Of a stretch of DNA of 64,000 nt, positions 44,920 through 54,311 are shown one piece after another. The stretch comes from Ruegeria sp. R14_0 (lineage in GTDB: Bacteria; Pseudomonadota; Alphaproteobacteria; Rhodobacterales; Rhodobacteraceae): contig NZ_JAGHRC010000005.1 in assembly GCF_017743975.1 (NCBI RefSeq), forward strand, positions 186,001 through 250,000, given 5' to 3'. A program made the translations under genes and the position numbers. Under the pieces are notes generated by a model, which was not told where the DNA came from, searched no databases, and saw only the letters and a program-made list of their open reading frames with translations. Numbering within the stretch: position 1 is the first letter of the stretch; every line of letters starts with the position of its first letter.

Positions 44920-45478
44920 ATTTCTCCTCCGTGGTGTCGCGTTCTTATTGTAGTTATCTCGGTGACCCTGAAGCCCACCCGTTCAATCCGGGTGAAGACG
45001 ACCAATCCATCGTCAATGGCCCTAAAGTCTGTATTCCTATTGCCTTAAGTTGCGCCCTTGCTGTCGCAAAGTGCGATGGTCCGGCCCATTCTGAGTTGCA
45101 GTGAATTCAACGCAAGAAATTCTCAGGCGATACAAACTCAAACCAACCGGGGATACGTTCCGCACCTCCATAACTTTCCCTTTCGGCCTGTCCCGGCGGC
45201 CAGTTGGTGCGTCGGTTTTGGCAGAACCACCTTGCGGCGTCGGGCGTTTTCACCCAGATATCCTGTCAAACGCAATATTTGTTGCTAAAAACGACTATAG
45301 TGGCGGGCAAGACTAAATTCGGCCAGAACCGACGAATTGACGCAAAATACGACATCGATGGCAAACATAAAGCAAAAAAACATCAAATCTCGCGGCCAGC
45401 TCTGGCTTTCACCTTCAAAAAAAATAAAACTAAGTTTAACAAAACTAAACCAAAGCCGAAAACGATCCATCTGCCGAA
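44920..45478. other. Intergenic region between divergent BCCT and LysR genes
   Basis: A 559-bp region holding promoters in both directions. The right end is AT-rich, with AAAACTAA repeated at 45426-45433 and 45441-45448 (15-bp period), possibly a binding site for the LysR protein. No credible gene was found; short open frames here lack ribosome sites. Confidence 0.5.
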
Positions 45479-46384
45479 ATGTCCAGACGTCACTATAACC
45501 TGCCGCCTCTGACGACCCTATCCGCTTTTGAGGCCGCGGCCCGCCATCTGAGCTTTAAGAACGCTGCCGTAGAGTTGTCCGTTACACCGGGCGCAGTCAG
45601 CCACCAGATCAAAGCGCTTGAAGGCGATCTTGATACGCCTCTGTTTCAACGCAAGCATCGTGGCGTTGACCTGACCGAGGACGGCAAAGCGCTGTACGAG
45701 GCACTGTCTACGTCCTTTGGGCGTATTTCCAAGACACTCAGCCTGATCCGCGACCGGTCCACGGCGGGAAAGGTGACCGTGGGATCGACCACAGCCGTGG
45801 CGGCACTCTGGCTCTCACCGGCCGTCATTCGGTTCTGGCGCGAAATGCCCGAGGTCAACGTCGATCAGCTGTCGCAGGACCGCCCTTTCCGGGATCGTCC
45901 GGACGTCGACTTTTTCATTCGCTACGGTAGAGATAGCGATCCCAATCTGTCGCACACACCACTGTTTCGCGACCATCTTGTCCCGGTCGGCAGCCCAGAG
46001 CTGGCCGACCGACTGGCGGATGCCGATCTTGACGATCTGACGCGTGAGCGGCTGATCCATCTGGATTCCGAGGACCGCAGCTGGACGACCTGGCCCGACT
46101 GGTTCCAGCAGCTTGGGTTCAATGGTACGGTTCCGGTTGAATCCCGCGTCAACAGCTATTCGGTTGCCTTGCAGCTTGCCCGCAAAGGCGCGGGTCTGGC
46201 GTTGGGGTGGCAGCGACTGATTCAACCGATGCTGCAATCGGGCAAACTGGTACCGATCGGCTCTCACCAACTGGCTGCCCCTAACCAGTTCTATCTGGTA
46301 GGTCGCCCCGATGACGAACTGTCCGACAGCGCCCGCGCCCTGAAAGACTGGATCATACAGGAGGTTCAAGAAGGTTCGGTTTAG
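45479..46384 (+). CDS. LysR-family regulator (GcvA-like)
   Basis: A 301-residue LysR protein with LPPLTTLSAFEAAARHLSFKNAAVELSVTPGAVSHQIKALE, the classic GcvA-group DNA-binding domain, and a ligand domain. Ninety-nine bp downstream begins a Rieske oxygenase gene in the same direction, so it likely regulates demethylation genes, comparable to GcvA-type control of glycine cleavage. Confidence 0.9.
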   Translation: MSRRHYNLPPLTTLSAFEAAARHLSFKNAAVELSVTPGAVSHQIKALEGDLDTPLFQRKHRGVDLTEDGKALYEALSTSFGRISKTLSLIRDRSTAGKVTVGSTTAVAALWLSPAVIRFWREMPEVNVDQLSQDRPFRDRPDVDFFIRYGRDSDPNLSHTPLFRDHLVPVGSPELADRLADADLDDLTRERLIHLDSEDRSWTTWPDWFQQLGFNGTVPVESRVNSYSVALQLARKGAGLALGWQRLIQPMLQSGKLVPIGSHQLAAPNQFYLVGRPDDELSDSARALKDWIIQEVQEGSV

Positions 46385-46483
46385 GTGAGGTCACCCACTG
46401 ATGAGCTTTTCTGATATTGAGGCGATCAGATACGATCCGCCAAAAGGAACAAGACGCATCCAGCAAAACCTCAGGAGAGCCCG

Positions 46484-47638
46484 ATGAACAAGCATAGCGC
46501 GCTGTCTTCCGTTCTGGCCGATGTAAACGTTGCAAACGGCCTGCCGAATGAACACTATATCGACCCGGCGGTTTTCGACGAAGAAAAGCGGTCTGTGCTT
46601 TATGCCAACTGGTCCGGGATCGGGTTTGGCAAGGACGTTCCCGAAGAAGGTGATGCCAAACCTGTCGACTTTCTGGGCATGCCTCTGCTGATCGTTCGCG
46701 ACAAGGACGGTGAAGTCGGGGTTTTCCAAAACACCTGCCGTCACCGCGGAATGATTCTGGTAGACACGCCGCGCAAGATCGGCGGCGCGATCCGTTGCCC
46801 CTATCACAGCTGGTGCTACAGCCTGAAAGGCGAACTACGCGCAACCCCGCATGTGGGTGGCCCCGGTCAGAACAAGCATGAGGACGTCAAACGGGAAGAC
46901 CTGGGCCTTATACGCGTGCGTTCGTATGTCTGGCGCGACGTGATCTTTGTGAATGTCGACGGCAACGCACCCGAATTCGAAGAGGTTCACGGTGCCTTGC
47001 TGGAGCGCTGGAAAGAGTTTGAAAAGCCTGTTTTCCATGGCGGCGAGACATCTTCGTTCAAGCTTGAGGTCAAAACCAACTGGAAACTGGCCGTCGAAAA
47101 CTATTGCGAAAGCTACCACCTGCCTTGGGTGCATCCCGGCCTGAACAGCTATTCCCGACTGGAAGATCACTACAACATCGAAGCGCGAGGCCATTACTCT
47201 GGTCAGGGTACGCTGGTCTATCGCCAGCTGACGGACCAGGACGGCGCGACATTCGAGGATTTTGACGGGCTCAGCGACAAGTGGAACGAAGGCGCGGAAT
47301 ACATCGCGGTTTACCCGAACGTTCTGCTGGGTGTTCAGCGGGACCATGCCTTTGCAATTGTGCTGGAACCTGTCGATCAGGAAAACACCGTGGAACACAT
47401 TGAGCTCTACTACGCAAAGAGCGTGGAAGACACGCCGCAGCACGACGGGCTGCGCGCGTCAAACGCTCAGCTGTGGAAAACGGTGTTCGAAGAAGACGTC
47501 TTTGTGGTCGAAGGCATGCAGAAGGGTCGGCACGGGATGTTGTTTGACGGCGGACGATTCTCGCCCGCGATGGACGGACCGACGCACAACTTCCACCATT
47601 GGGTCGCGACGCAGATCGAAAACGGCCGCGCGGAGTAA
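46484..47638 (+). CDS. Rieske non-heme iron oxygenase, large subunit (betaine demethylase-like)
   Basis: A 384-residue ring-hydroxylating-type oxygenase. Rieske ligands CRHRG and CPYHSW are near residues 86 and 106. The mononuclear iron site is NYCESYHLPWVHPG near 205-218, with a bridging acidic residue. It resembles glycine betaine, carnitine and stachydrine demethylases (GbcA, CntA, Stc2 type), which remove N-methyl groups as formaldehyde. No reductase gene is adjacent. A downstream small gene and a GcvT-domain FAD oxidoreductase support an N-demethylation role. Confidence 0.88.
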   Translation: MNKHSALSSVLADVNVANGLPNEHYIDPAVFDEEKRSVLYANWSGIGFGKDVPEEGDAKPVDFLGMPLLIVRDKDGEVGVFQNTCRHRGMILVDTPRKIGGAIRCPYHSWCYSLKGELRATPHVGGPGQNKHEDVKREDLGLIRVRSYVWRDVIFVNVDGNAPEFEEVHGALLERWKEFEKPVFHGGETSSFKLEVKTNWKLAVENYCESYHLPWVHPGLNSYSRLEDHYNIEARGHYSGQGTLVYRQLTDQDGATFEDFDGLSDKWNEGAEYIAVYPNVLLGVQRDHAFAIVLEPVDQENTVEHIELYYAKSVEDTPQHDGLRASNAQLWKTVFEEDVFVVEGMQKGRHGMLFDGGRFSPAMDGPTHNFHHWVATQIENGRAE

Positions 47639-47648
47639 CCCTTTTGGA

Positions 47649-47675
47649 CCGGCCTGTCATGCAATGACGGGCCGG
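47649..47675. other. Perfect hairpin between Rieske and small-protein genes
   Basis: CCGGCCTGTCAT and ATGACGGGCCGG form a 12-bp stem with a three-base loop and one G-U pair. There is no T-run after it, so it may be an RNA-stabilising or processing element rather than a terminator. Confidence 0.5.
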
Positions 47676-47698
47676 ATGCTCGATGCAAGGGGACTCCC

Positions 47699-47938
47699 AT
47701 GGACAAACAGGAACTGGATCGCCTTCTATTGGACGCGCATGATCGAAACGACCGTGCCGACCTGATCCGTTTTTACACCATGGCCGCGGACGAACGTGAG
47801 GCCGCGCAGGATATCGACGCGGCCTGCTTCTATCTAACGCATGCCTTTGTTTTCGCACTGGAATCCGGCGCACTAGAGGCGGACACGCTGAACCAGCGGT
47901 TGGTCGCCCATGGGCGGGCGCACAAGCTGGAATTCTGA
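47699..47938 (+). CDS. 79-aa conserved-looking small protein
   Basis: A helical, acidic protein (LLLDAHDRNDRADLIRFYTMAADERE, then ACFYLTHAFVFALESGALEAD). The motif-like repeats of hydrophobic residues resemble a single TPR-like helix pair. AAGGGG precedes the ATG. It sits between the Rieske gene and the GcvT-domain oxidoreductase and may be an accessory of one of them. I do not recognise a family. Confidence 0.7.
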   Translation: MDKQELDRLLLDAHDRNDRADLIRFYTMAADEREAAQDIDAACFYLTHAFVFALESGALEADTLNQRLVAHGRAHKLEF

Positions 47939-48048
47939 GTTTAGCCTCGGGTTAAAACTGCTCAACCCAACATGAAATTTATGTCCGTTGTCGGTGACGC
48001 CACGATAAGGGCACATGGCCGCGGGACCAACTTTGATACGGCAGGCTC

Positions 48049-50469
48049 ATGAAAACGAAGGCACAGGCGGTGGTGATTGGCGGCGGAGTGATCGGGTGCT
48101 CGATCCTCTATCATTTGACCAAACTGGGATGGTCGGATGTGGTGCTGCTGGAGCGGGATGAGCTGACGTCAGGCTCGACCTGGCACGCAGCGGCGAACAT
48201 CCATGGGCTGCATGACAGCACTAATATCAGCCGCATCCAGCACTATACGATGAACCTGTACAAAGAGCTTGAGGCCGAAACGGGCCAAAGCTGTGGCGTG
48301 TTCCAACCCGGATCACTGTATCTGGCCCAGACGGAAGAGCGTGAGCATCAGCTGAAGCTGCAGGCCGCCAAGGCCAAGCTCTATGGCATGAACTTCTATG
48401 AGGTCAGCATCGAAGAGGCGCAGCGTCTGAACCCACTGGTCAACTATGATGGCATCCGCTGCGTGATGTACGAACCCGACGGTGGCAATGTGGACCCTTC
48501 GGGCGTGACCAATGCCTATGCGGTGGGCGCGCGGCAACGCGGGGCCGAGATCTATCGGTTTACCCCGGTCACCGCGACCGACCAGCAAGAGGACGGCACA
48601 TGGATCGTTCGAACGCCAAAGGGTGACATCCACACCCCTTGGGTCGTGAACGCCGCAGGCCTTTGGGGGCGTGAAGTGGCCAAGCTGGCGGGGATTGAAC
48701 TGCCCCTGCAACCGACCGAGCACCAGTATTTCGTGACCGAAACCATGGCCGATGTCGCAGCACACGGCACCCGCCTGCCCTCGGTCAGTGACCGTGATGG
48801 CGAGTATTACCTGCGCCAGGAAGGTCAGGGCCTGCTGGTTGGGGCCTATGAGAAGGGTATGAAGTTCTGGGCCGAAGAAGGAACGCCTCTGGACTTCGCC
48901 CATGATCTGTTTCCCGACGATCTGGAACGGATCGAAGAGAATATGATGAACGCTATCGAACGCCTGCCCGCCGTGGGTGAGGCCGGGATTAAGCGCGTGA
49001 TCAACGGGCCGATGATCTGGTCACCGGACAGCAACGTTCTGATGGGCCCAGTGCCCGAGGTCGACGGGTATTTCTGCTGCAACGGTATCATCCCCGGTTT
49101 CTCGCAATCCGGCGGCATGGGCCTGATGGCGGCGCAGTGGATCATCGAAGGTGAGACGCAATACGACATGTTCGCGTGGGACATGGCCCGCTTCGACAGT
49201 TGGGCGACCAAGGAATTCACCATGGCCCGTGTGCAGGATCAGTATGCCCACCGGTTCGCCATCCACTTCCCCAACGAAGAACGCAGCGCAGGACGCCCCG
49301 CGCGCACGCGCCCGATTTACCAGACGCAGGCCGCGATGGGTGCCGTATTCGGCCTGAACGCAGGATGGGAGCACCCGTTGTGGTTCGCGGATGCGCCGGA
49401 TGCCACCGACACCAACGGTTTCACGCGCCAGAATTGGTGGGGACCGGTTGGTGAGGAATGCCGCATGCTGCGCGAACGTGCGGGTATCATCGACATCTCA
49501 AACTTCGCGAAATACGTCTGCAAGGGTCCGCAGGCCGAAGAATGGCTGAACGCCGTATTCGCCAACACCATGCCCAAGACGGTTGGGCGATCCTGCCTGA
49601 CACCTCTGATCTCGAAACGCGGAGGCATCGCCGGGGACTTTACTGGGACCCGTGTGGCCGAGGACGAATTCTGGATCATCGGCTCGGGTATGGCCGAGCG
49701 TTATCACAAGCGGTTCTTCAAACAGGTTCCCCTGCCCGAAGGTACGACGTTTGAAAGCCGTACCGAAGCTATGTGCGGGTTCAACATCGCTGGCCCTAAA
49801 TCGAGGGACATTCTGCAGCGCCTGACCAATATTTCGCTTGCCACCGAGGACTTCCCGTTTATGCGCTCGGCCAAAATCGAACTTGCCGGGATCAAGGCGC
49901 TGGCCCTTCGGGTCTCGTTCACAGGTGATCTGGGCTGGGAGGTACACTGCGCGACCGAGGATCAGGCCCGCCTCTATGACGCTTTGATCCAAGCGGGTCG
50001 CGAATTCGGCGCCGGTCCGGTGGGCAGCCGGGCGTTGATGTCCCTGCGCGTCGAAAAAGGTTACGGTTCGTGGAGCCGCGAATACAGCCCCGAATACTGG
50101 CCGCATGAGGTTGGATTGGATCGCTTGTGCAAGTTCGGCAAAGATTTCCTGAACAAAGAAGCCGCCGAAGCAGTCCTGACCAACCCGGCCCGCGAACAGC
50201 TTGTCCTTTTGCATTTGGACGAAAGCGACACCGCTGCTTCAAACGCTGATGCGACTGGTGGCGAGCCGATCTTCAAGGATGGCCACGGGATTGGTCGCGT
50301 GACCTCAGGCGCTTATGGCTATTCGGTCGGCATGTCGCTGGCGCTTGGCTATGTGGCCGGAGCCAAACCCGGCGATACGGTCGAGGTGATGGTCCTTGGG
50401 CGGCCACACAAAGCGACCATCCTGCACGAACCACCCTTTGATCCCAAGGGGGAAATCCTGCGCGGCTGA
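48049..50469 (+). CDS. FAD-dependent oxidoreductase with GcvT domain (dimethylglycine dehydrogenase-like), second copy
   Basis: An 806-residue paralogue of the enzyme at 4.2-6.6 kb. It has VVIGGGVIGCSILYHLTKLGW, TSGSTWHAAANIHG (the covalent-FAD-type His), a central linker domain and a C-terminal GcvT domain with SGAYGYSVGMSLALGYV near the end. Following a Rieske demethylase, it would oxidise the resulting dimethyl or monomethyl amino acid and pass one-carbon units to tetrahydrofolate. Substrate specificity cannot be read. Confidence 0.9.
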   Translation: MKTKAQAVVIGGGVIGCSILYHLTKLGWSDVVLLERDELTSGSTWHAAANIHGLHDSTNISRIQHYTMNLYKELEAETGQSCGVFQPGSLYLAQTEEREHQLKLQAAKAKLYGMNFYEVSIEEAQRLNPLVNYDGIRCVMYEPDGGNVDPSGVTNAYAVGARQRGAEIYRFTPVTATDQQEDGTWIVRTPKGDIHTPWVVNAAGLWGREVAKLAGIELPLQPTEHQYFVTETMADVAAHGTRLPSVSDRDGEYYLRQEGQGLLVGAYEKGMKFWAEEGTPLDFAHDLFPDDLERIEENMMNAIERLPAVGEAGIKRVINGPMIWSPDSNVLMGPVPEVDGYFCCNGIIPGFSQSGGMGLMAAQWIIEGETQYDMFAWDMARFDSWATKEFTMARVQDQYAHRFAIHFPNEERSAGRPARTRPIYQTQAAMGAVFGLNAGWEHPLWFADAPDATDTNGFTRQNWWGPVGEECRMLRERAGIIDISNFAKYVCKGPQAEEWLNAVFANTMPKTVGRSCLTPLISKRGGIAGDFTGTRVAEDEFWIIGSGMAERYHKRFFKQVPLPEGTTFESRTEAMCGFNIAGPKSRDILQRLTNISLATEDFPFMRSAKIELAGIKALALRVSFTGDLGWEVHCATEDQARLYDALIQAGREFGAGPVGSRALMSLRVEKGYGSWSREYSPEYWPHEVGLDRLCKFGKDFLNKEAAEAVLTNPAREQLVLLHLDESDTAASNADATGGEPIFKDGHGIGRVTSGAYGYSVGMSLALGYVAGAKPGDTVEVMVLGRPHKATILHEPPFDPKGEILRG

Positions 50470-50571
50470 TAGAACCGTGAACAGCACCTGACCTTACGAG
50501 AGGCTGTTCACACCACCCTCCGCACCTATAGTCTGGCCCATACCAACGGTCGTTTTGGGAGGGGCGGGCGC

Positions 50572-52044
50572 ATGGAGCATCATACGGATATGCTGATCGT
50601 CGGCGCGGGCTTTTCCGGGCTGACAATGGCAATCGAGGCGCGCAAACGCGGCATCAGCGACATCGCGATCCTCGAAAAAGCAGATGATATCGGTGGGACA
50701 TGGCGCGAAAACACCTATCCCGGCGTCGCCTGCGATATCCCTTCGCACCTCTATTCCATGGCCACGCATCTGAACCCGGATTGGAGCCGCGCCTATGCCG
50801 GAGGCGCGGAGATTCAGTCCTATCTTCAAAAGATCTGTCAAGACGAAGGCCTCTATGACCTTTGCCATTTTGGCCAGAAACTGAAATCCGCCCACTGGGA
50901 TGGTGACCGCTGGCAAGTCGACACAGAGGATGGTCAACGCTGGTCTGCGCGATTTCTGATCTCGGCCATTGGAGCCCTGCACGTGCCCAGCATTCCGGAC
51001 ATTCCGGGTGCTGACACCTTTCCGGGGCCGCGCTTCCACTCCGCCGAATGGGACCATTCCGTTCCTTTATCAGGCAAACGGGTCGCCGTCGTCGGGACTG
51101 GCGCGTCCGCGGTCCAATTTGTGCCAGAGATCGCCAAAACCGCCGCCCATGTCACCATTTTTCAACGCAGTGCCCCTTATGTCCTACCCCGCCCAGATGG
51201 CCCCATCGCGCCCTGGATGCGCCGCCTCTATCGTCGTCTACCGCTGCTGCCCCGGATACGCCGCAAACTGATCTACATGACGTTCGAGTTTCGCCATCGC
51301 GTTTTCCGAGGCGAGCCAAGGATGGTTCGGTTTGCCATGAAGATGTGGCGGCGATCGCTGGAAAACGCGATCGCCGACCCGGAACTGCGCGAACACCTTA
51401 CCCCAGACTACCAGATCGGCTGCAAACGCATCCTCAGCTCGAACGACTGGTACCCAGCGTTGGCGCGGGACAATGTGACTCTGGTCCCGCAGAGTGTCAC
51501 GTCGATTGAGGGCGATGAGATCGTCTCGACCGATGGCGCCCTTACGCAGGCAGACGTCTTGGTTTGGGGTACCGGCTTTCACGTCACCGACATGATTGAA
51601 CATCTGGATATCACCGGTGCGAACGACCTGACCTTGAGGCAGGCATGGTCGGAAGGGATGCAGGCGCATCTGGGCACTGCCATTGCGGGTTTTCCGAACT
51701 TCTTCATCTTGCTTGGGCCGCATACCGGGCTTGGCCACAACTCGGTCGTTCTGATGATCGAGGCGCAAGTGCGCCATATCGGCCGGGTTCTGGATCAGAT
51801 GCAGCGAGACGGGGTGCAAGCCATAACGCCAAAGCCGAAGAAACAAGCAGCCTTTGAGAAAGAAATGAAGGACCGACACCTGAACAGCGTATGGCAGGTA
51901 GGCGGGTGCACATCGTGGTACCAGGACGCGCAAGGACGAAACACGACGCTTTGGCCCGGCACCGTTTCCGAGTATGAAAAGCGTATGGCGCAATCAGGGT
52001 TGGAACACTATCTTCCGGTCCCACCCTCAGGCGGAGCTAGATGA
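50572..52044 (+). CDS. Flavin monooxygenase of Baeyer-Villiger type
   Basis: A 490-residue FAD/NADPH enzyme. Two Rossmann motifs are present (GAGFSG near residue 8 and VVGTGASAVQ near 170), with the Baeyer-Villiger fingerprint FxGxxxHxxxW(D) as FPGPRFHSAEWD in between. It would insert oxygen into a ketone, giving an ester or lactone, or N-oxygenate an amine. The hydrolase gene starts one base after its stop, as expected for ester cleavage. Confidence 0.9.
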   Translation: MEHHTDMLIVGAGFSGLTMAIEARKRGISDIAILEKADDIGGTWRENTYPGVACDIPSHLYSMATHLNPDWSRAYAGGAEIQSYLQKICQDEGLYDLCHFGQKLKSAHWDGDRWQVDTEDGQRWSARFLISAIGALHVPSIPDIPGADTFPGPRFHSAEWDHSVPLSGKRVAVVGTGASAVQFVPEIAKTAAHVTIFQRSAPYVLPRPDGPIAPWMRRLYRRLPLLPRIRRKLIYMTFEFRHRVFRGEPRMVRFAMKMWRRSLENAIADPELREHLTPDYQIGCKRILSSNDWYPALARDNVTLVPQSVTSIEGDEIVSTDGALTQADVLVWGTGFHVTDMIEHLDITGANDLTLRQAWSEGMQAHLGTAIAGFPNFFILLGPHTGLGHNSVVLMIEAQVRHIGRVLDQMQRDGVQAITPKPKKQAAFEKEMKDRHLNSVWQVGGCTSWYQDAQGRNTTLWPGTVSEYEKRMAQSGLEHYLPVPPSGGAR

Positions 52045-52045
52045 A

Positions 52046-53020
52046 ATGACCACATTCCTCGTTATCGTCCTGCTGGTCGCCGGGTTCTTTGTCGGTATGA
52101 ACCTGTGGACCCGAAGACTGACCAAACAAGGGCTAGAGCGCGTCCCGCAACTTGGCCAGATCGTGCCCGTCCAGGGCGGTCGTATCCACTATGTTGAAAA
52201 GGGTGATCCGTCCAAGCAGTCCATTGTCATGATCCACGGGCTTGCGGGACAGTTGCAGCATTTCACCTATGCTATCATGGATCTATTGGCTGACGACTAC
52301 CACGTTATTGCGGTGGACCGGCCCGGTTGCGGCTATTCCACACGAGATACCGCCGATTTGGGTCAACTGCCCGAACAGGCACGCATGATTCAGGAGTTTC
52401 TGGATACCAAAGGCATCACCAATGCCGTTCTGGTCGGCCATTCTCTTGGCGGGGCGGTATCCTTGGCCATGGCGCTGGATGACCCGGAAAAGACAAAGGC
52501 GCTCGCACTGCTGGCACCTTTGACCCAAAAACTGCCTGAGACTCCGCAGGTGTTCAAACCGCTTGAAATCCGCACCGAATGGCTGCGTGGCTTTATTGGC
52601 AACACGATTGCGGTGCCAATTTCAGCCAAAACCGCCCCACACGCGCTGAGCGCTGTATTTGACCCGGAACAACCGCCCAAAGATTTTCTGGACCGCGCAG
52701 GCGGAGCCTTGGGCCTGCGTCCTTCAGCCTTCATCACAGCATCACAGGACGTTGTCGGAGTGGATGCCAGCATCGCAGCGCAGGTTTCACGCTATGGCGA
52801 CCTCTCTGTGCCCGGAGGTATCCTGTATGGCGCGCAAGACGCGATCCTGTCCCCATCTGCAAATGGTGACCCGATGACCAGGTTCGGGCTGAGCAACGAA
52901 AAAATCGAGGGCTTGGGACATATGATCCCCATCACCGCACCGGACGCATGCGCCGCCTTTATCCGCAGAATGGCCGAGCACGCAGGAACCACCCCCAATT
53001 CCGCGACCAAGACGGTCTGA
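52046..53020 (+). CDS. Membrane-anchored alpha/beta hydrolase
   Basis: A 324-residue hydrolase with an N-terminal membrane helix (residues 3-22) and an alpha/beta-hydrolase fold: oxyanion IHGLAGQ, Ser nucleophile in VGHSLGGA, Asp in YGAQDAILSP, His in GLGHMIP. Coupled to the monooxygenase gene, it likely cleaves its ester product. A longer frame (from 51974) overlaps that gene and lacks a ribosome site. Confidence 0.88.
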   Translation: MTTFLVIVLLVAGFFVGMNLWTRRLTKQGLERVPQLGQIVPVQGGRIHYVEKGDPSKQSIVMIHGLAGQLQHFTYAIMDLLADDYHVIAVDRPGCGYSTRDTADLGQLPEQARMIQEFLDTKGITNAVLVGHSLGGAVSLAMALDDPEKTKALALLAPLTQKLPETPQVFKPLEIRTEWLRGFIGNTIAVPISAKTAPHALSAVFDPEQPPKDFLDRAGGALGLRPSAFITASQDVVGVDASIAAQVSRYGDLSVPGGILYGAQDAILSPSANGDPMTRFGLSNEKIEGLGHMIPITAPDACAAFIRRMAEHAGTTPNSATKTV

Positions 53021-53104
53021 GCGAAGGATGAAAATAATCCTGCTTTGCGGGTGTTTTCCCCCTTGACCCTCTCGGGCCCCTCGCTTAAATCGCCTCTCAC
53101 TCAT

Positions 53105-53181
53105 GGCGGAGTAGCTCAGTTGGTTAGAGCAGCGGAATCATAATCCGCGTGTCGGGGGTTCAAGTCCCTCCTCCGCTACCA
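53105..53181 (+). tRNA. tRNA-Met (CAT)
   Basis: 77 nt with encoded CCA. Acceptor GGCGGAG/CTCCGCT with a terminal G-U pair; anticodon stem GCGGA/TCCGC and loop ATCATAA, anticodon CAT; T loop TTCAAGT. The sequence resembles elongator tRNA-Met of alphaproteobacteria. tRNA-Ile with lysidine cannot be fully excluded. Confidence 0.93.
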
Positions 53182-53298
53182 AAATCCCAGCCTTACAGAC
53201 AAAAATCCCTGCGCCGGCATTCGTCTGCATAAGTGCATGCCTCAGCGATCTTTGGAAACATGCCGACCAGTTCGTACCTCAGGTAAATGGGCGGCGAT

Positions 53299-54195
53299 TC
53301 AACGTGGCAGGCCAGCCTCTTCTACGATCCAATCCCTGAAAGCCTTCAGCTGCGGATGATCCAAGGCACCTTTCGGATAGACAAGATGGTACGACCTTGA
53401 CGGGGTGAAGTCGTCTGAAAATGGCTGTATCAATTGCCCTGACTGCAATTCACCCTCAATCAACGGCAACAGCCCAAGTGAAGCGCCCTGCCCCGACATC
53501 ACTGCTCGGAGCAAAACACTGGAATCGTCAATGACGACTCCAGGAAGATGGCCACCGGTATCGACGCCATGTGCCTCGAACCATTCCAGCCAGTCGAACT
53601 GATCTTTCCAATGCAGCAGCGGTAGGTTTAACAGGTCTGCGGGATCGGCCAGAGACGACTTGCCCGCCAACATAGTCCGAGCAATGACCGGAGAGGTTCG
53701 GAACCGAAGCAGCCCTTCGGATACCAAACCGGGCCAACGACCGTCGCCCCAAGCCAGCATCATATCGGTCGAACCGTCCGAAAATTCCACTCCGCCGGGG
53801 CTGTATTGCAGGTGCAACCCGGTCTCTGGAAACCTTTGCCAAAAGCTGAACAGCCGCCTCGATAACCATTGCGAGCCGATGAGCGCGCCAACCCCAACCG
53901 TGATCGACGTTCGATTGGCGGTCTGGCGCACGTCCTGCACCGCCTTGTCCAGCCGCGCGAAGATTGTTTCGCAGGCTTCCGCGAATTGGTGTCCGGCTTC
54001 ATTCAACGTCACCGATTGGGCATTTCGATCGAACAGCGCACATCCCAGATGGGCTTCTAGCGACTTCACCTGTGAACTGACGGCCGTCGGCGTCACGCCC
54101 AGCTCAGCCGCGGCACGCTTGAAGTTTCCCAAACGGGCTGCAACAGCAAAAACACGGACCGCCCCAAGCGGTGGTGGATGCATGTGGTCGGTCAT
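53299..54195 (-). CDS. LysR-family regulator
   Basis: A 298-residue GcvA-like LysR protein (LGAVRVFAVAARLGNFKRAAAELGVTPTAVSSQVKSLE). The ATG at 54195 was preferred to a TTG one codon earlier. It is divergent from the Rieske-led operon by 116 bp and is its probable regulator. TATGCATA at 54241-54248 lies in the shared region. Confidence 0.9.
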   Translation of the reverse strand: MTDHMHPPPLGAVRVFAVAARLGNFKRAAAELGVTPTAVSSQVKSLEAHLGCALFDRNAQSVTLNEAGHQFAEACETIFARLDKAVQDVRQTANRTSITVGVGALIGSQWLSRRLFSFWQRFPETGLHLQYSPGGVEFSDGSTDMMLAWGDGRWPGLVSEGLLRFRTSPVIARTMLAGKSSLADPADLLNLPLLHWKDQFDWLEWFEAHGVDTGGHLPGVVIDDSSVLLRAVMSGQGASLGLLPLIEGELQSGQLIQPFSDDFTPSRSYHLVYPKGALDHPQLKAFRDWIVEEAGLPR

Positions 54196-54311
54196 CAATA
54201 GGCTAACTTCAAATTACCCTAGGCTCGAAAATTCTTAACCTATGCATAACCATCAGAGCAAGGCAGACTAACGCTTGGCAGCAACCAAAACGCGACCTTG
54301 TGGGGGAACCG

